Assembly: GCA_900095095.1 (NCBI GenBank)
Contig: FMBT01000412.1
Location: 1 to 64,000, forward strand
Direction: 5' to 3'
DNA length: 64,000 nt
DNA from: Fragilariopsis cylindrus CCMP1102
Lineage: Eukaryota; Bacillariophyta; Bacillariophyceae; Bacillariales; Bacillariaceae
Under the pieces are notes generated by a model. It searched no databases and was not told the origin of the DNA. It saw only the letters and a list, made by a program, of their open reading frames with translations. The position numbers and the translations under genes are program-made. Below are positions 21,278 through 32,908 of the stretch, one piece after another. How positions within the stretch are numbered: the first letter of the stretch is position 1; each line of letters starts with the position of its first letter.

Positions 21278-24112
21278 ATGCCACGATTTAGCTTATCGGA
21301 AGAATCAGGCGAGGACGACGTAGAGAGCGAAGAAGAAATTGAGCCGGCTCATCCAATCGGTTTTGGGTCGTCGTCTCCTTGGGGAAAAACTTGGTTTTCG
21401 TTAGATCCTCCTTCGCAATCTTCCTACATATCCGGTCGAACGAAGTACGGGTTGGATGATGACGACGGCGATGATGATGATGATCAAAACAAAATATTCG
21501 TCCAATCTTATCCACCTTTATCATCGTACATTCGATCGGATCAAGTATCGACGACAGCTTTGCTCCAACTAGACCGAGAATCAAATCGACAACAACAGGA
21601 GCAACGGAATCTCTTAAGGGAACACGATGACGACGATCTCTACTATAGCGGCGATGACGAAGATGGAGATGATGAAAATAGTGACGTAGCATTGCTCTTT
21701 CTCCGAGAACAAAAATCATCGCCCATGACTCCTCGTTTGACGTCCGCCATGCGAAAGGCGCTGTCAGTCGCATCAACACCCCCCTCGATGCAACAAAAAA
21801 GAAGAGCAATTGAACATGACATCCAAAGACGCGTTGAATTGGAACGTCAAAGAATCGACGATGAATGTCGTCGGAACAACGAAATACTTGGTGAACTTGT
21901 ACTACAAAGTAAACGCGAGGCAGATGTTATATTGAAAAAACAACAAGCCGAAGATGAACGAACTCGTATGGAGCAAAAAGCAAAGGATGAACGAGACCGA
22001 AAGATTCGTGAACAGGCTGAAAAATCAGCCAAGATTCTCAAGGCAAAGGAAGATCAAGAAGCGTCGGATAAGCAACAAGTGGTACAAAAGCAACAAGAGT
22101 CTAATGCCCTTGAGGCGGCGGAGAAAGAAAGACGACAACAAGAAAAACAAGCTAAGGCGAAAAAGGCGGTAGAACACATCGATAAGGCAAAGAAGATGGT
22201 GGGTCAACTGGAACAAGTGAGGGCGTCAGTAGAACCATTCGAAAAAAACAAGGCCGTTGGAAAGCGGCGGCTTGGAATGAAAAAGATTGCTAAAGGAAAG
22301 GTCAACACGCTCAACGACAATCCCCAAAAAATTCGAGAGGTGGCAACGGAAATTTCACAGGCTGTTTCCAGGTACGAACAAGAAGACGAACAGGTCAAAC
22401 AGCAGATCCAACAGGGTAACCCGGAATTTACAAAAGATATGGCAATTGGAAGACGGTACTTTGTGGATCTACTTGCTTCGACTGTCATGACACGAGTTCA
22501 AGCTGAATCCTTCGGAAAATCGGATGGATTCCCACTCGCTGCTATGGTCAGTATGGTGTCGGTTGAAACCAAACAATTAGTTAGCATCTTAGCTGCGCAT
22601 ATTTATACTGTTTGTCCAACAGCCATTCCTACTCTTCCTGCACCGAAAGCTGATGCTAGCGAAGATGAGTTAATGATTGGTCTCGGGATGCAAAAGAATA
22701 AAAAGACAGGAGAATTTGAAAGCTTTCCGCAGTTTTTGGCCCGAACCGAAAATATAATTTCATTTATGGCTAGCATCCAATCATCTTTACCTAGCTCGCA
22801 TCCGCTGATGAGTGGGAATCAGGGCGCAATAATGTGGCTGAAACGATTCATCGATCTGTTACCTCCAGCCCCGACTTCTCCCCTTCCACTGATAACAGCT
22901 CCCGTTCTCGGGGCTTTCTTGATGAGTGCTGGACACATGTTAGCAAAGAATCATGCAGATAATTTTAAGAAGTTACTATCCATTATTCAGAACGATATTG
23001 TGAACCGAATCGATGAAGGAGAGTTGGGGAAACCCTCTGCAATTCGATTGAACAAGGTCATAGAGGGTGGATTTGATCATTTCCTAAAGAATTTGCCACC
23101 AAAGGCAATTCCAGACTGCTATTATGGAGCATCAGAAGACTCACAGAAAAATGAGAATGTCACGTCGTTTGCGGGAACGATTGGTGGCGAAGAGGAGGTG
23201 CGACCAAAACGTGCACAGCAACTACAACAACAGCAACAGCAACAACAAGGAAGAGGTGGAAACAATCCTTTTGGTGGGGCATCTGCTGGAGGGAATGGAT
23301 TTGCTCCATCAAATAACAATAACACGCAATCACCTTTTGGTCAAACGGATCCCTCTTTGGGAAATTCCAACTCAAATCCTTTTGGAGCTCCAGTAGCTGC
23401 AGCTCCTCAATCGCAGTCTCCTTTTGCAACGGCATCCGCACCATCAGGAGGTTTCGCAAATTCGTCACCGTTCGGGGGTAGCGCTACTCCTGCACCGACC
23501 GGTGCCTTTGGAGCTCCTTCAGCTGCTCAATCTCAGTCACCGTTTGGAATGGCATCCGCGCCATCAGGAGGTTTCGGAGGTCAGGCTCCGGCTGCTGCTC
23601 TTTCCTCGTCGAATTTTGGTGCTTTTTCTTCTTCAAATTCAAACAACAATTCTAATCCATCTCCATTCGGTGGAGGTTCAGCGCCTTCGACCTCAGCATT
23701 TGGTGGGGGCAATGCAGCACCATCTCCTTCACCATTTGGATCTGGCAATGCATCATCGTCTCCTTCGCCATTTGGTGGAGGCAATGCATCATCGTCGCCT
23801 TCGCCGTTTGGAGGAGGCAATGCTGCACCGTCACCTTCGCCATTTGGAGGAGGGTTTAGTGGGAGTCAAAATAATACATCCTTTAATGGTAGTGGCGGTG
23901 GCCATAATGGTGGCCATAATGGTGGTGGTGGCGGGAATGCTACTAAGAAAATCCCATGCAAATTTTTCGCGCAGGGAAAATGTAGGTTCGGTGACAACTG
24001 CAAATTCTCGCATGAATCTGGGGGCAATCAAAATCAAGGTTTCCAATCGAGCAACAATCAAGGTTTCCAATCGAACAACAACTCTAATAGTTTTGGACGA
24101 CATAGAAGATAG
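21278..24112 (+). CDS. GLE1: GLE1-like mRNA export factor fused to FG repeats and a CCCH zinc finger
   Basis: Intact 944-residue ORF. An acidic N-terminus (residues 1-150) is followed by a long Glu/Lys/Gln-rich coiled coil (about 170-310). The GLE1 domain comes next (about 310-620): DKAKKMVGQLEQVRASVEPFE, GRRYFVDLLASTVMTRVQAE, LVSILAAHIYTVCPTAIPTL, GAIMWLKRFIDLLPPAP, APVLGAFLMSAGHMLAKNH, EGGFDHFLKNLPPKAIPDCYY. GLE1 with IP6 activates the DEAD-box helicase DBP5 at the cytoplasmic face of the nuclear pore. Residues ~650-880 carry a dozen or more NPFG/SPFG repeats. Residues ~889-912 form a CCCH finger, PCKFFAQGKCRFGDNCKFSH. FG repeats plus a CCCH finger are the hallmark of NUP42 (hCG1), the usual separate partner of GLE1. 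Here both lie in one continuous frame. Confidence 0.85.
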   Translation: MPRFSLSEESGEDDVESEEEIEPAHPIGFGSSSPWGKTWFSLDPPSQSSYISGRTKYGLDDDDGDDDDDQNKIFVQSYPPLSSYIRSDQVSTTALLQLDRESNRQQQEQRNLLREHDDDDLYYSGDDEDGDDENSDVALLFLREQKSSPMTPRLTSAMRKALSVASTPPSMQQKRRAIEHDIQRRVELERQRIDDECRRNNEILGELVLQSKREADVILKKQQAEDERTRMEQKAKDERDRKIREQAEKSAKILKAKEDQEASDKQQVVQKQQESNALEAAEKERRQQEKQAKAKKAVEHIDKAKKMVGQLEQVRASVEPFEKNKAVGKRRLGMKKIAKGKVNTLNDNPQKIREVATEISQAVSRYEQEDEQVKQQIQQGNPEFTKDMAIGRRYFVDLLASTVMTRVQAESFGKSDGFPLAAMVSMVSVETKQLVSILAAHIYTVCPTAIPTLPAPKADASEDELMIGLGMQKNKKTGEFESFPQFLARTENIISFMASIQSSLPSSHPLMSGNQGAIMWLKRFIDLLPPAPTSPLPLITAPVLGAFLMSAGHMLAKNHADNFKKLLSIIQNDIVNRIDEGELGKPSAIRLNKVIEGGFDHFLKNLPPKAIPDCYYGASEDSQKNENVTSFAGTIGGEEEVRPKRAQQLQQQQQQQQGRGGNNPFGGASAGGNGFAPSNNNNTQSPFGQTDPSLGNSNSNPFGAPVAAAPQSQSPFATASAPSGGFANSSPFGGSATPAPTGAFGAPSAAQSQSPFGMASAPSGGFGGQAPAAALSSSNFGAFSSSNSNNNSNPSPFGGGSAPSTSAFGGGNAAPSPSPFGSGNASSSPSPFGGGNASSSPSPFGGGNAAPSPSPFGGGFSGSQNNTSFNGSGGGHNGGHNGGGGGNATKKIPCKFFAQGKCRFGDNCKFSHESGGNQNQGFQSSNNQGFQSNNNSNSFGRHRR

Positions 24113-24251
24113 GGATTACGCAATGTTAACGTACATAATAAATGAGAATAATCTAGATTATCTTTGTAGGTCGGTCATACTTGCAGATTTAAAATAGTGA
24201 GTGATAGCTTGCATCGATCTCTATAACTTTAGGAGGAAAACCATCTGTTTG

Positions 24252-27200
24252 TTACGATCTGCCAGCAATAGCATTAAGCTTCTTAAACGGCTGGTGCGCG
24301 CCGTCTGCATTTTGTATACCAATTACAGCAATCTTTATTGACTTCCCAATAGCTTTTCCGAGAGATCGTTTGGTAAACTCAAAAAAGAGGGGAACGCCTT
24401 CACTTTTTGCAAGATCAATAATTTCTTGTAGCTTCTCGTCAATAACCCCATATTGATCCAGGTTGTTAGCCATGACAACCATTTTGACTAAAACAACAGG
24501 AAAAGTTTTTGTTTCTGTGAGTCAATGGTATGTAATTTTAGAGATATAATTGTTAGATTTTCATATATAATATTATTCAACATACCTTTATGTGCTCGGA
24601 TACCTCTAGCAACTTCCCGTAGGCCCATAACCATTCGTCTCTTCGCTTTGGTATTCTTGTCTTCTATAGCTCTCTTCTGTAATCTCATTAACTCTCGTAA
24701 CATTTCCGCTAACAAAGGTCTGACGCGCTCATCGTTGGTCGTACTGGCATATTCTCTGGGACCAGCTGCGTTTGGAATCTTTGGCACCCGCTTCATTTCC
24801 GCAAAACGCTCTGGAATAAGCTTATCACCGGAGTAAAGAGGTGCCTTATCATCCGTCCTTGCTTTTTTTCCCGAATTAGCTTTTGTTTCGGCATCTGGTT
24901 TTCTCTTATCGCCAGAGTTTTCAAAGACATCGATTTTAGAATCAATTGACCCAGAAAGAGACGCATTGATTATTTGTCCTCCGACTACCATCCCATGAAA
25001 GCCTTCAACAGCCTTTACTGCAATAGCAGCATCACCTCCAAATCTTATTCGTAGAAATGAGTCGTCATCTACCTTCAACATATCTATGGTCACTACTTCT
25101 CCGTACTTTGACGCAAGCTCACGTACATCACTGATGCTCTCTTCCATACAATCCTCATCCTCCAAATCGTCTTCGGTGAGAAGGTTATGCAAATCGACAG
25201 AACTATCTAAGCCATCGTTGGCTGGTGACTCTTTGTTTGCTATCAGCAATGATGCCTCGACGGTATTCCCACCTAGAAGTGTCCCGTTTAATTGACCTAC
25301 TGCTTTTTCAACAACTGATTTATCTTCTGAATAAGTTATTTTCACCGCCGAGCCCTTCACGATGACATCAGACACGGAACCATATCGCAGACAGAGCTCT
25401 TTGATGTCGTTCAGACTTTCTTGTAAACAATCATTGTCTTCAAGGTCGTCTTCCGTAAGAATATTTTCAAGTAATATAGTTACTGAAGATCCCCCGTTAG
25501 GCGCTTCGATGGGCTCGCTGACTGAGGCATACAACGGCTGACCGCCCACAACCACTCGGCAGAGACTTTCTGCAATATTTCGTGCGTCGAATATATTGCT
25601 AAGGTACGTAATGACGACATCTCCATTCTTTGTAGCATTGGCCTCTATACTTTTAATCTCTCCGAACTTTTCAGCGATCTGTTTCAGATCGTTGAGACTT
25701 TCACTCATACAGTCATCATCGTCATAGTCATCATCCGTGAGTACCTTTTGGATGATTATTTCAATCGGTTCCATCATTTCTTCATCTACCGAAGCTTGAG
25801 ATTCATTCCGTCGTTTGGATTCCGCAACAAGTGCTCTTTCGGACCAAGTTGTTGTATCATTGTCATCTGTTAGAACGTCGAGACTGACAACTTCTAAAAT
25901 ATTTCCTCCTACCACTAAACCGTTCCAACATGCAAACGCAGCAACAGCATCTGATACTTTTTGGAATTTTACAATAGCTGGATGATAATTATTATCGTTG
26001 TCGTCGTCCTTGTTGTTGTTGTTGTTGTTGTTGTTGTCTTCGAATCTACTGTTACCATCATCATTGTTATCACCAGCATTATTAACATGACTTTCGGGCT
26101 CTAATTTGCTACGAGGGATAAATACTTCGTCGATACAACCAATCTTTAGTGACATTCCTTTTAGATTTTCTAATATTTCTTCGTACTCGTCCTCGTCCTC
26201 TAATTCTTCTAGGGTCGTATAGCAGTATATACATAGAGAGCACGTTGTGGGTATAGTTCGATCTTTACTTTTGTTGGTGTTTGTTGTTGTTGCAGTAGTT
26301 GAATCGTTTTTCCTTTTTGTGATTCATCACTTTCTTCTGGATGTAATTCCCTCCATTTGTCGAGTCGTTCTTGCAGCACTTTCTTTTTCAGTGCGGTAAA
26401 TTTCTTTTTACGAGGAGCGACACGTTGCCGACCCTTTTTCTGATATATTGTCCGTTCCTGCATCAGACGCAACAGTTCATGTTCTTCTCCTTCCAATCCC
26501 CGTATTGTGCTGTTACCCTTATCACCACCGGCTGCGGTACTGTCACCGCCGTCAATACTACGCAATTTCGGTTGAAAGAACGAAGATGCGGATAACGGTA
26601 CTCCTCCTGTGTCAGGAGAAGAAAAAGTCGACGCTGATGATGGGAATGTCGCTTTGTTGGAGGAATCGTTTTTGTTTTGCGATTTCTTTTTCTTTTTCTT
26701 CGTTTGTGTACCTGCCATATTTGTATTCGGTAGTACCTCTCCTCGCTTCAAAACCCTCGATGGTGCTCCCACGAAGATCGTGCTGTTGTTGTTCTTCTTT
26801 TTTGACGGCGAAGAAGAAGAAGAAGAAAGAGAAGCCGACGATTTGTTGGTACCAGCAGCCTTTGGCGCAACTTGATTGGGATGGAACGACGCTGTTGGTG
26901 TTTTTGGAAGCGATCCCCATCCTTTTTTCATACCGGAAGCAGCTGAAACAGCAGTAGAAGCTGTCGTATCCGATGCAGCAACAGCACTTCCAAGAGTTGG
27001 AAAGTCTTGAGTATTGTCCATTTGAAGATCTGGGAATCTTTGTTGTTGTTGTTGGTGCTGTTGCTGAGCTGCCTTTTTCTTATTATCATTACTTATGTTA
27101 TTATTTTTCTTACCTACTATGAGTCCAGGTTTTTTGTTGGGTTCTGTGATCATATCTCCGATTGACCTAGCGATCGGTTTTGGTTTTTTGGGAATTTTCT

Positions 27201-28029
27201 TTGTGTTGTCGTTGGATGGGCTTTTCTTCGGTTTTGGATTTTTATTATTGTTATTGTTTTTGTTATTGTTGTTGCTTTTGTTTGGGTTAATTGTATTATT
27301 CTTAGTAACTGGTTGTTGCGATGTATATTTATTTTGTCCAATCTTATTGGTTGGAATAGCTTGTGGCTGCGACGACGACGATGTTCGAGAATTTTTCGAT
27401 GTAACAGCTGTCGACGATGTGACATTTTTCTTTGTTGTAACGACAACGTTCCACGAGTCGTCTTCGGTGTTGTTATTGTTGTTGGTGTGTTCAACTTTGA
27501 TAGCTGTACCTTTTTTATTAATGTCGTTACCGTGATCATTGTGATCATTCCTATTGGTCGGTTTTTGCAATGAAGCTTTTCCTTCTGTCGTCGATTGTGT
27601 TTCCTCGGTTTTGATATTGATACTCCTGCTTTCTTCATTGTCGGGTCGAGACAACACCGGTGTGACTGCCACAGCATTTACAGCTATAGACGCCGATGGA
27701 TTAACCTTTGGAATAGAGCCCCATGTGCTAGTTGTTGGGAGTTTCTCATTATCTCTTGGGGGATTTTTGATATGATTATTCTGATGTACCTGTTGCTGAG
27801 CCTGCTGCTGAGTTTGTGATTGTGATGTTCGCTGATGTTGACGCTGAGGCTGTTCTTGTTTCACTTGTTTGTTTCCATTCCATGCGGGAGTTTTGGCCGC
27901 TGTTGTATCTTCTGGTCTCTGTTTGTTCGTTGCGGCATTTGCATAGCTGAATGTCATAGTGTCTAATCTACTCTTTTGTAGTGTTTGATGGATCCTCTTA
28001 TACGAGCACTCTTTTGTACATCGATGCAC
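24252..28029 (-). CDS. SECIS-binding protein 2-like, with four UHM-type RRMs
   Basis: Exon 1 runs 28029-24586 and exon 2 24487-24252, with a 98-bp intron (GTATG...TTTTAG). A second plausible start, MTFSYANAATNK, is at 27957. The N-terminal ~600 residues are low complexity, with ARSIGDMITEP and a basic KKKFTALKKKVLQERLDKW motif like the SECIS-interaction region of SBP2. Then follow four RRMs with acidic first helices, starting LEELEDEDEYEEILENL, LTDDDYDDDDCMSESL, LTEDDLEDNDCLQESL and LTEDDLEDEDCMEESI. The C-terminus is the SBP2 L7Ae module: NDERVRPLLAEMLRELMRLQ, KAKRRMVMGLREVARG, MVVMANNLDQYG, GVPLFFEFTKRSLGKAIGKS. SBP2 recruits the selenocysteine elongation factor. The two large ORFs differ by one base at about 26212, in a C-run. 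Confidence 0.75.
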
Positions 28030-28376
28030 GTGATCGAGTGATCATGTGAGGAGTCGTTGGTGAGAGTTGTTGTTGTTAGATTTTTTAATTTTTCATCAAA
28101 TTTATTTACCCTTTAATTTTGCCAACCGTCGAGCTATTTCCGCGAAAGATGTCCCGCGTGATTGGAAAGGATCTACCACGAACGCTTTATTGTCGATTAT
28201 CTGATTATCTTCAATTTGAATTATTGATCAAGTTGTGATGCCGATGACGACAACCTCCTATAATTGATAGTGTAGTGCTGTAGTAAAAGAGAAAGGGTTT
28301 AGGAGATATAAAGTGGTGATATTAGTGAAATGCAGCAAGAAATATTGTTTCACTGACGACTAAAGCATCAAAAGGA
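28030..28376. other. divergent intergenic region
   Basis: About 350 bp between the SBP2-like and tyrosine recombinase genes. No ORF or RNA gene seen; presumed promoters. Confidence 0.5.
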
Positions 28377-30487
28377 ATGTTTGACGAAAAACAAGTTTTG
28401 AATGAAACGAATACTTTGAATACCAGTACTTGTAGCATGTCGTCGCCGTTTTCTTCCCCCTCCTCCGAATCGTATACACCTCAAAGAAGAAACAACAGAC
28501 GGCCTCGATTACTGGAAGCTACTTTTATATTCTTCCTATGTTTGACATTCACATTATTTCCTCGGTTGATGCGTTTACTACTTCTTCTATCGGAACCAAG
28601 ACGCGTCATTGTTATCGTCATCACGGCCATCGTGAGCAAATCGATATTCTATCCAGTCCAAAATCTAATTTATTATCCAGTAAATGCAAAGACAAATCAT
28701 GGAACATCTACGAAACGCCGGAATAATATGGGAGGAGGAGGAAGATCATCACGATGGAGATGAATTCGCACTGACTTCGTCTTCATCTTCATCAGAAGGA
28801 TTGCTCCTACTAGCAAGAGATTTTGTTGATCGACCCGAGGTTTTTTCTTCTTTACTTATATCTGATTTTGGATTTCCTCCTCTCGTGGCACATCAAACGA
28901 GAGCCTTAGCTATGGCTGCTATCCGTGACGAAATAAAAATAATACGACAAAGCAATGACAACGACGACGACGACGAGAAAGCTGACGTCAGATTCGGAAT
29001 TTCATCAACCAATAATAACAAGAGACAAACAACAACTGCGTTACAAGCAACACTGGGAGATAAGGGGAACAATCTAACAGTTACATCGTTTGCTGACGAG
29101 AATAGTTCAGATGCAGACGCAAAAGTAGTACGTGTAGTTAAAACATATTCAGACAAGGAATTTCGTTCAACGGTCGTTAACAAACGAGCTCAAGCAAGGA
29201 AACGTTCCGTTAACGATGATTATAATTATGGACTTCCAAAAGAATATGCGAATCATTATCCAAAGCTTGCATTGGAGTTAGATGATTATTATATCTTCAT
29301 GACTCAACCAACTACATATTCACAAGAAAGTCCTATCCGAGACGCAACTGCAAAAGTTTATATGAATCACGCTAAACTCTTCTTGGGATGGTGTAGTAGT
29401 CAAAAAAAGAAGGAGGGGGGTGGTGGGGGAGAAGGGGAAATGGGGAGAAAATGAAATGACGAAATAATGATGAAGGAATTTTCTCTTTTCGATATTTTAC
29501 CTAATAAAGAGAAAGAGTCCGCAAATAATATTATTCAATTTGTTCTTTGGCTACGTTCTCGAGATGTCAGTGTTTCATATGAAGCTAATATACTAAGAGG
29601 GATCACCAAACTGTTGAAATATAGATTTTCCAAGGAGTCAAATTCAGATCCATTGGATGGTAAGAATAATTTCGATGATATTCCTATCATTAAAGAGGTT
29701 CGAAAGCTACATCGTGATGCCAATCAACGTCAACGGTTAGCACCAAGGTCGAGTGACGAAAGTAAGAAATGGATTACTTGGGAAGACTATCTTGGTGTTA
29801 CTAGAAATACCAAGAATGAAGTCTTAGAACTGATACAAAAGTATGAACTATTGTCAGCTTCTAAACGAAAATACGCTAAGGGAGATAAAGAACGTATATA
29901 TAGTCTAGAGCAGATACGAATTACCGAAGCTTACCAACGATATCTAATCCTCGCTATATTTTCTAGCATACCGGATCGTCAACGAACTATACGTGAATTG
30001 GAAGTGGGAAGGACGCTAATAAAAGATACAGAAACAGATTGCTGGGTAGTAAAGCACGGTCCAAATGATTATAAGACTGGGAAACATTATGGAGAACGAC
30101 CTGCCATGCAATTGGCTGAAGAGCTTACTCCTGCAATCGATGATTTTATAGCAAACTGGCGTCCTGCACTTTATCCGTCCACGAATTCCTTGTTTGTTCA
30201 ATCTCGGACGGGTAACCAATGACAGGAATTCTATCTTTAAGAGAGTCGTCCGGTGTTGCTTTAAGTATACTGGTAAAAGTGTCAATCCACATTTACTTCG
30301 TGATATCATTGTTACTCATGTACGTGAAACTGAAGCATCCGAAAAAGAATTAGAAGCTCTAGCTCTGTATATGGGACACTCCATACAAATGCAACGATCA
30401 TCCTACGACCGTAGAACATTAAGCACAAAGATAGCTCCAGCAATCAAATTGATGAAATCGGTGAACAATATGGAGAATAGCTACTAG
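28377..30487 (+). CDS. tyrosine recombinase/phage integrase-family protein, possible plastid signal, frame interrupted
   Basis: Minimal extent; the start is uncertain. The N-terminal region contains a hydrophobic stretch (LLEATFIFFLCLTF) and, in a neighbouring frame, SSVDAFTTSS, which resembles a signal peptide with an ASAFAP-type cleavage site. A core-binding SAM-like domain follows (YANHYPKLALELDDYYIFM, ATAKVYMNHAKLFLGW, IIQFVLWLRSRDVSVSYEANILRGI). The catalytic half has IPDRQRTIRELEVG (first Arg), NPHLLRDIIVTHVR (HxxR), ALALYMGHS (GH) and SSYDRR with the candidate nucleophilic Tyr. The reading frame is interrupted in several places. No terminal repeats or reverse transcriptase were seen. 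It could be a host-kept recombinase, for example for organelle DNA, or a remnant of a Crypton-type DNA transposon. Confidence 0.6.
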
Positions 30488-30845
30488 AGAGACAGTGGTG
30501 CAGTGTGTATCCGTAGATAGTTGCAATAGTACTGTAGATCTACAAATAATAATCATTGGCGGAATTTTATTTTAATCCAATCGTGCGTATTATTGATTTC
30601 GAGTTGACTGATTCGATTCGACTGACTCAAGCGCTTTTTAGGAACGCGACGTGACCTGTATGCGGTATTACCGCGACGCAATAAGTCTCGAAAGTCCAAA
30701 TACGTACACTGTTCATAAATCTAAGAACACAACATAAATCTTACATCTTCTCCGATTGCAAATAAAATAAGATATAATTTAAAACGACGACGAAAATAGC
30801 ATTAACTAACAATGATAACAGCGAACTACATTAGATAAATCGACG
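30488..30845. other. intergenic region
   Basis: About 360 bp before the MFS transporter start. It contains a TTCGATTCGACTGACTC stretch similar to motifs in the 9.5-10.3 kb region; otherwise nothing recognised. Confidence 0.45.
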
Positions 30846-32908
30846 ATGAGAAACTATGATGCTTCTTCATCTCCTTCAAAAAGTATACCAGACGGTGATG
30901 TGAAAAAATATGGTGGAGTCGACAACGATATTCCGGGGGGTTGCGCTAAATGCAATCCAACTAAAGAGGAGATACATGATCATTTAATGTCAACACTAGC
31001 ACTCTGTAGTTCTGTCTTTAGTATGTTCTACTTAGTTTTTTCGATCTTCCCCTACGGTGGTTTCATGGCTCTGCAGCTCGTTCCAGGTCTACAATACAAT
31101 AGTGTTGGAACGTATGCAGGAATTTTGACGGTAAGTTATAATATCTACCCTTATATGGTATTGCACCTGGCTTGAGTTTGATACGAGCTGGTTTCATATT
31201 ATTTAATTTACCTAATCCACCACCAAATAATTCGTTTTCAAATCTTCTTAAAGGGTAGTATGAAGATTGCTAGTGTATTCACTGCGTATCCTTGGGGTAT
31301 TATCAGCGATACGTATGGGCGAAAATTTGTTCTACTCTTTTCGACTGCTAGCAGTGCTGTGCTCATGTTAGCGTTTGGATTTTCTACAAACTTTACCTAT
31401 GCAGTAGTCATTAGGCTTTTAATGGGATTTTGTAAGTGCGTGTGTGCATGTGTGTTTCTCTTATTTTTACTAAAGTGCATCACGTCATGGCAACTCACCT
31501 CTCCCATTCATTCTATAACCTTCATCGCAGCAAACGCTACGATGACCATCGCTAGGGTATCCGCAGTGAGTAACAAATTCAAATAAACAATATCAGAAAA
31601 TTAACGTGTTTTTATTTATATTATTTACTCACTCACATACTTTTTTCATTACCTGTGCGTCTTCAGTCTGAATTAGCCAGGGGAAACCATGAATTGGAAG
31701 CCAAGGGTATGGGGTTGGTCATGGGCATGGTAGGTGTAGGAATGTTGGTCGGTCCAGCAATTGGTGGTCTTCTGTCGGAACCGGTAACGCAGTTTCCTAA
31801 TGTGGACTTTGGTCGATTCGAAGCAACGCTATTGAAATTTCCATTTTTACTTCCCAATCTGATCGGTGCAATTATCTGCACGATATCAACGATACAGGTT
31901 ATATTTTATGTCAAGGAGACCCTACCACCAGAAAGATTACGAAGCGCAAAATATGTCATCCCCGATATTATTTCCTTTTTTTTCAGCCTTCCATCTATGA
32001 TTGGAAAAAAGGTTGCGTCTTGGAGAAATGATGATGATAGGTACGAAGAAGTACGAAGCAACGATGTCACTGTAACTAGTAGCGAAAGAAACTACGACGA
32101 CAGCGATATATCCGAAGACCTTAAGATTCTTGTAAGTTATCTAAACGAGGAAGAAGGACAAGAAGTTAGTTATGTGTCAAAATGCGCCCGAGCATCCTTT
32201 AGTAAGGCACTGCATGAACCATCGATACGGTTATCGGAAATTAGCAGCAGTGAAGCTCCACCCACTGCTACAATTGCCTCGCTGATGGCGGATAAGAAAG
32301 TGAGACAATGCCTTACGTGTTACTGGGTTATGACCTTCGCCAGCACGGCGATGTGTGAGTGTTTCCCATTGTTTGCCATGGCCAGGAAAGGAGGTTTGGG
32401 CTTGGGAGAGTCATCTATCGGAACGATGGGCGCTATAGCAGGCTTTGTGTTTTGTATCTGTCAGTATTTCATTTTTTCTGTATCTATGAAATATTTCGAC
32501 TTGCACAAGACCATGCTGTTTTCTGGTTTTCTGGCAGTGATTCCTTCGATTTTGATCCCGGTTTCTCTCTTGATTCCAAGCACGACGGTCGTAGAAGCCT
32601 ATCTTGGTGTTATAAATGGTATGTTGGCAGTCTTTTTCAGCAATTGGAATGCAGCTCTATCTATCACCCAGAACCGTGCTGTTCACCCACTTTCCCGATC
32701 CCGTGTTAACGGATTAGCAGCCGTAGGAACCGCGGTGGCAAGGGGCTTTGGCCCACTGTTTGCGGGCGTCCTCGTGACCCTTTCTTATACCGATGGGATT
32801 GTTCCAGTTCAATACGGCTCGTTAGTTTTTTATTCAGTGGTGGTGACCCTGGGAGGTATAGCATTTGTAATTAATTCCAAGTTAGAGGATGATAATGCTG
32901 AAAACTAG
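30846..32908 (+). CDS. major facilitator superfamily transporter (ZIFL-like)
   Basis: Four exons, 30846-31130, 31254-31431, 31531-31565 and 31667-32908, all with GT-AG introns of about 100-123 bp, giving 579 residues without frame changes. Exon 3 is only 35 bp. About twelve membrane segments are visible. The MFS signature WGIISDTYGRKFVLLF lies between helices 2 and 3. GMGLVMGMVGVGMLVGPAIGGLLSEP and AVGTAVARGFGPLFAGVL resemble helices 5 and 11 of plant ZINC INDUCED FACILITATOR-LIKE carriers. A cytosolic acidic loop separates the halves. The N-terminus has GGCAKCNPTKEE before the first helix, also seen in ZIFL proteins. Substrate unknown; relatives move metal chelators, ions or auxin by proton antiport. 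Confidence 0.85.

Noticed and set aside
23424-24197. 257-residue plus-strand ORF overlapping the GLE1 FG-repeat region in another frame
   Set aside because: His/Leu-rich shadow of the FG repeats; the GLE1 frame has the zinc finger and FG pattern.
28684-30222. An in-frame TGA in the recombinase gene read as selenocysteine, given the SBP2-like gene nearby
   Set aside because: It lies in a low-complexity linker between domains, other interruptions in the same gene are frame changes, and no SECIS-like structure was evident.
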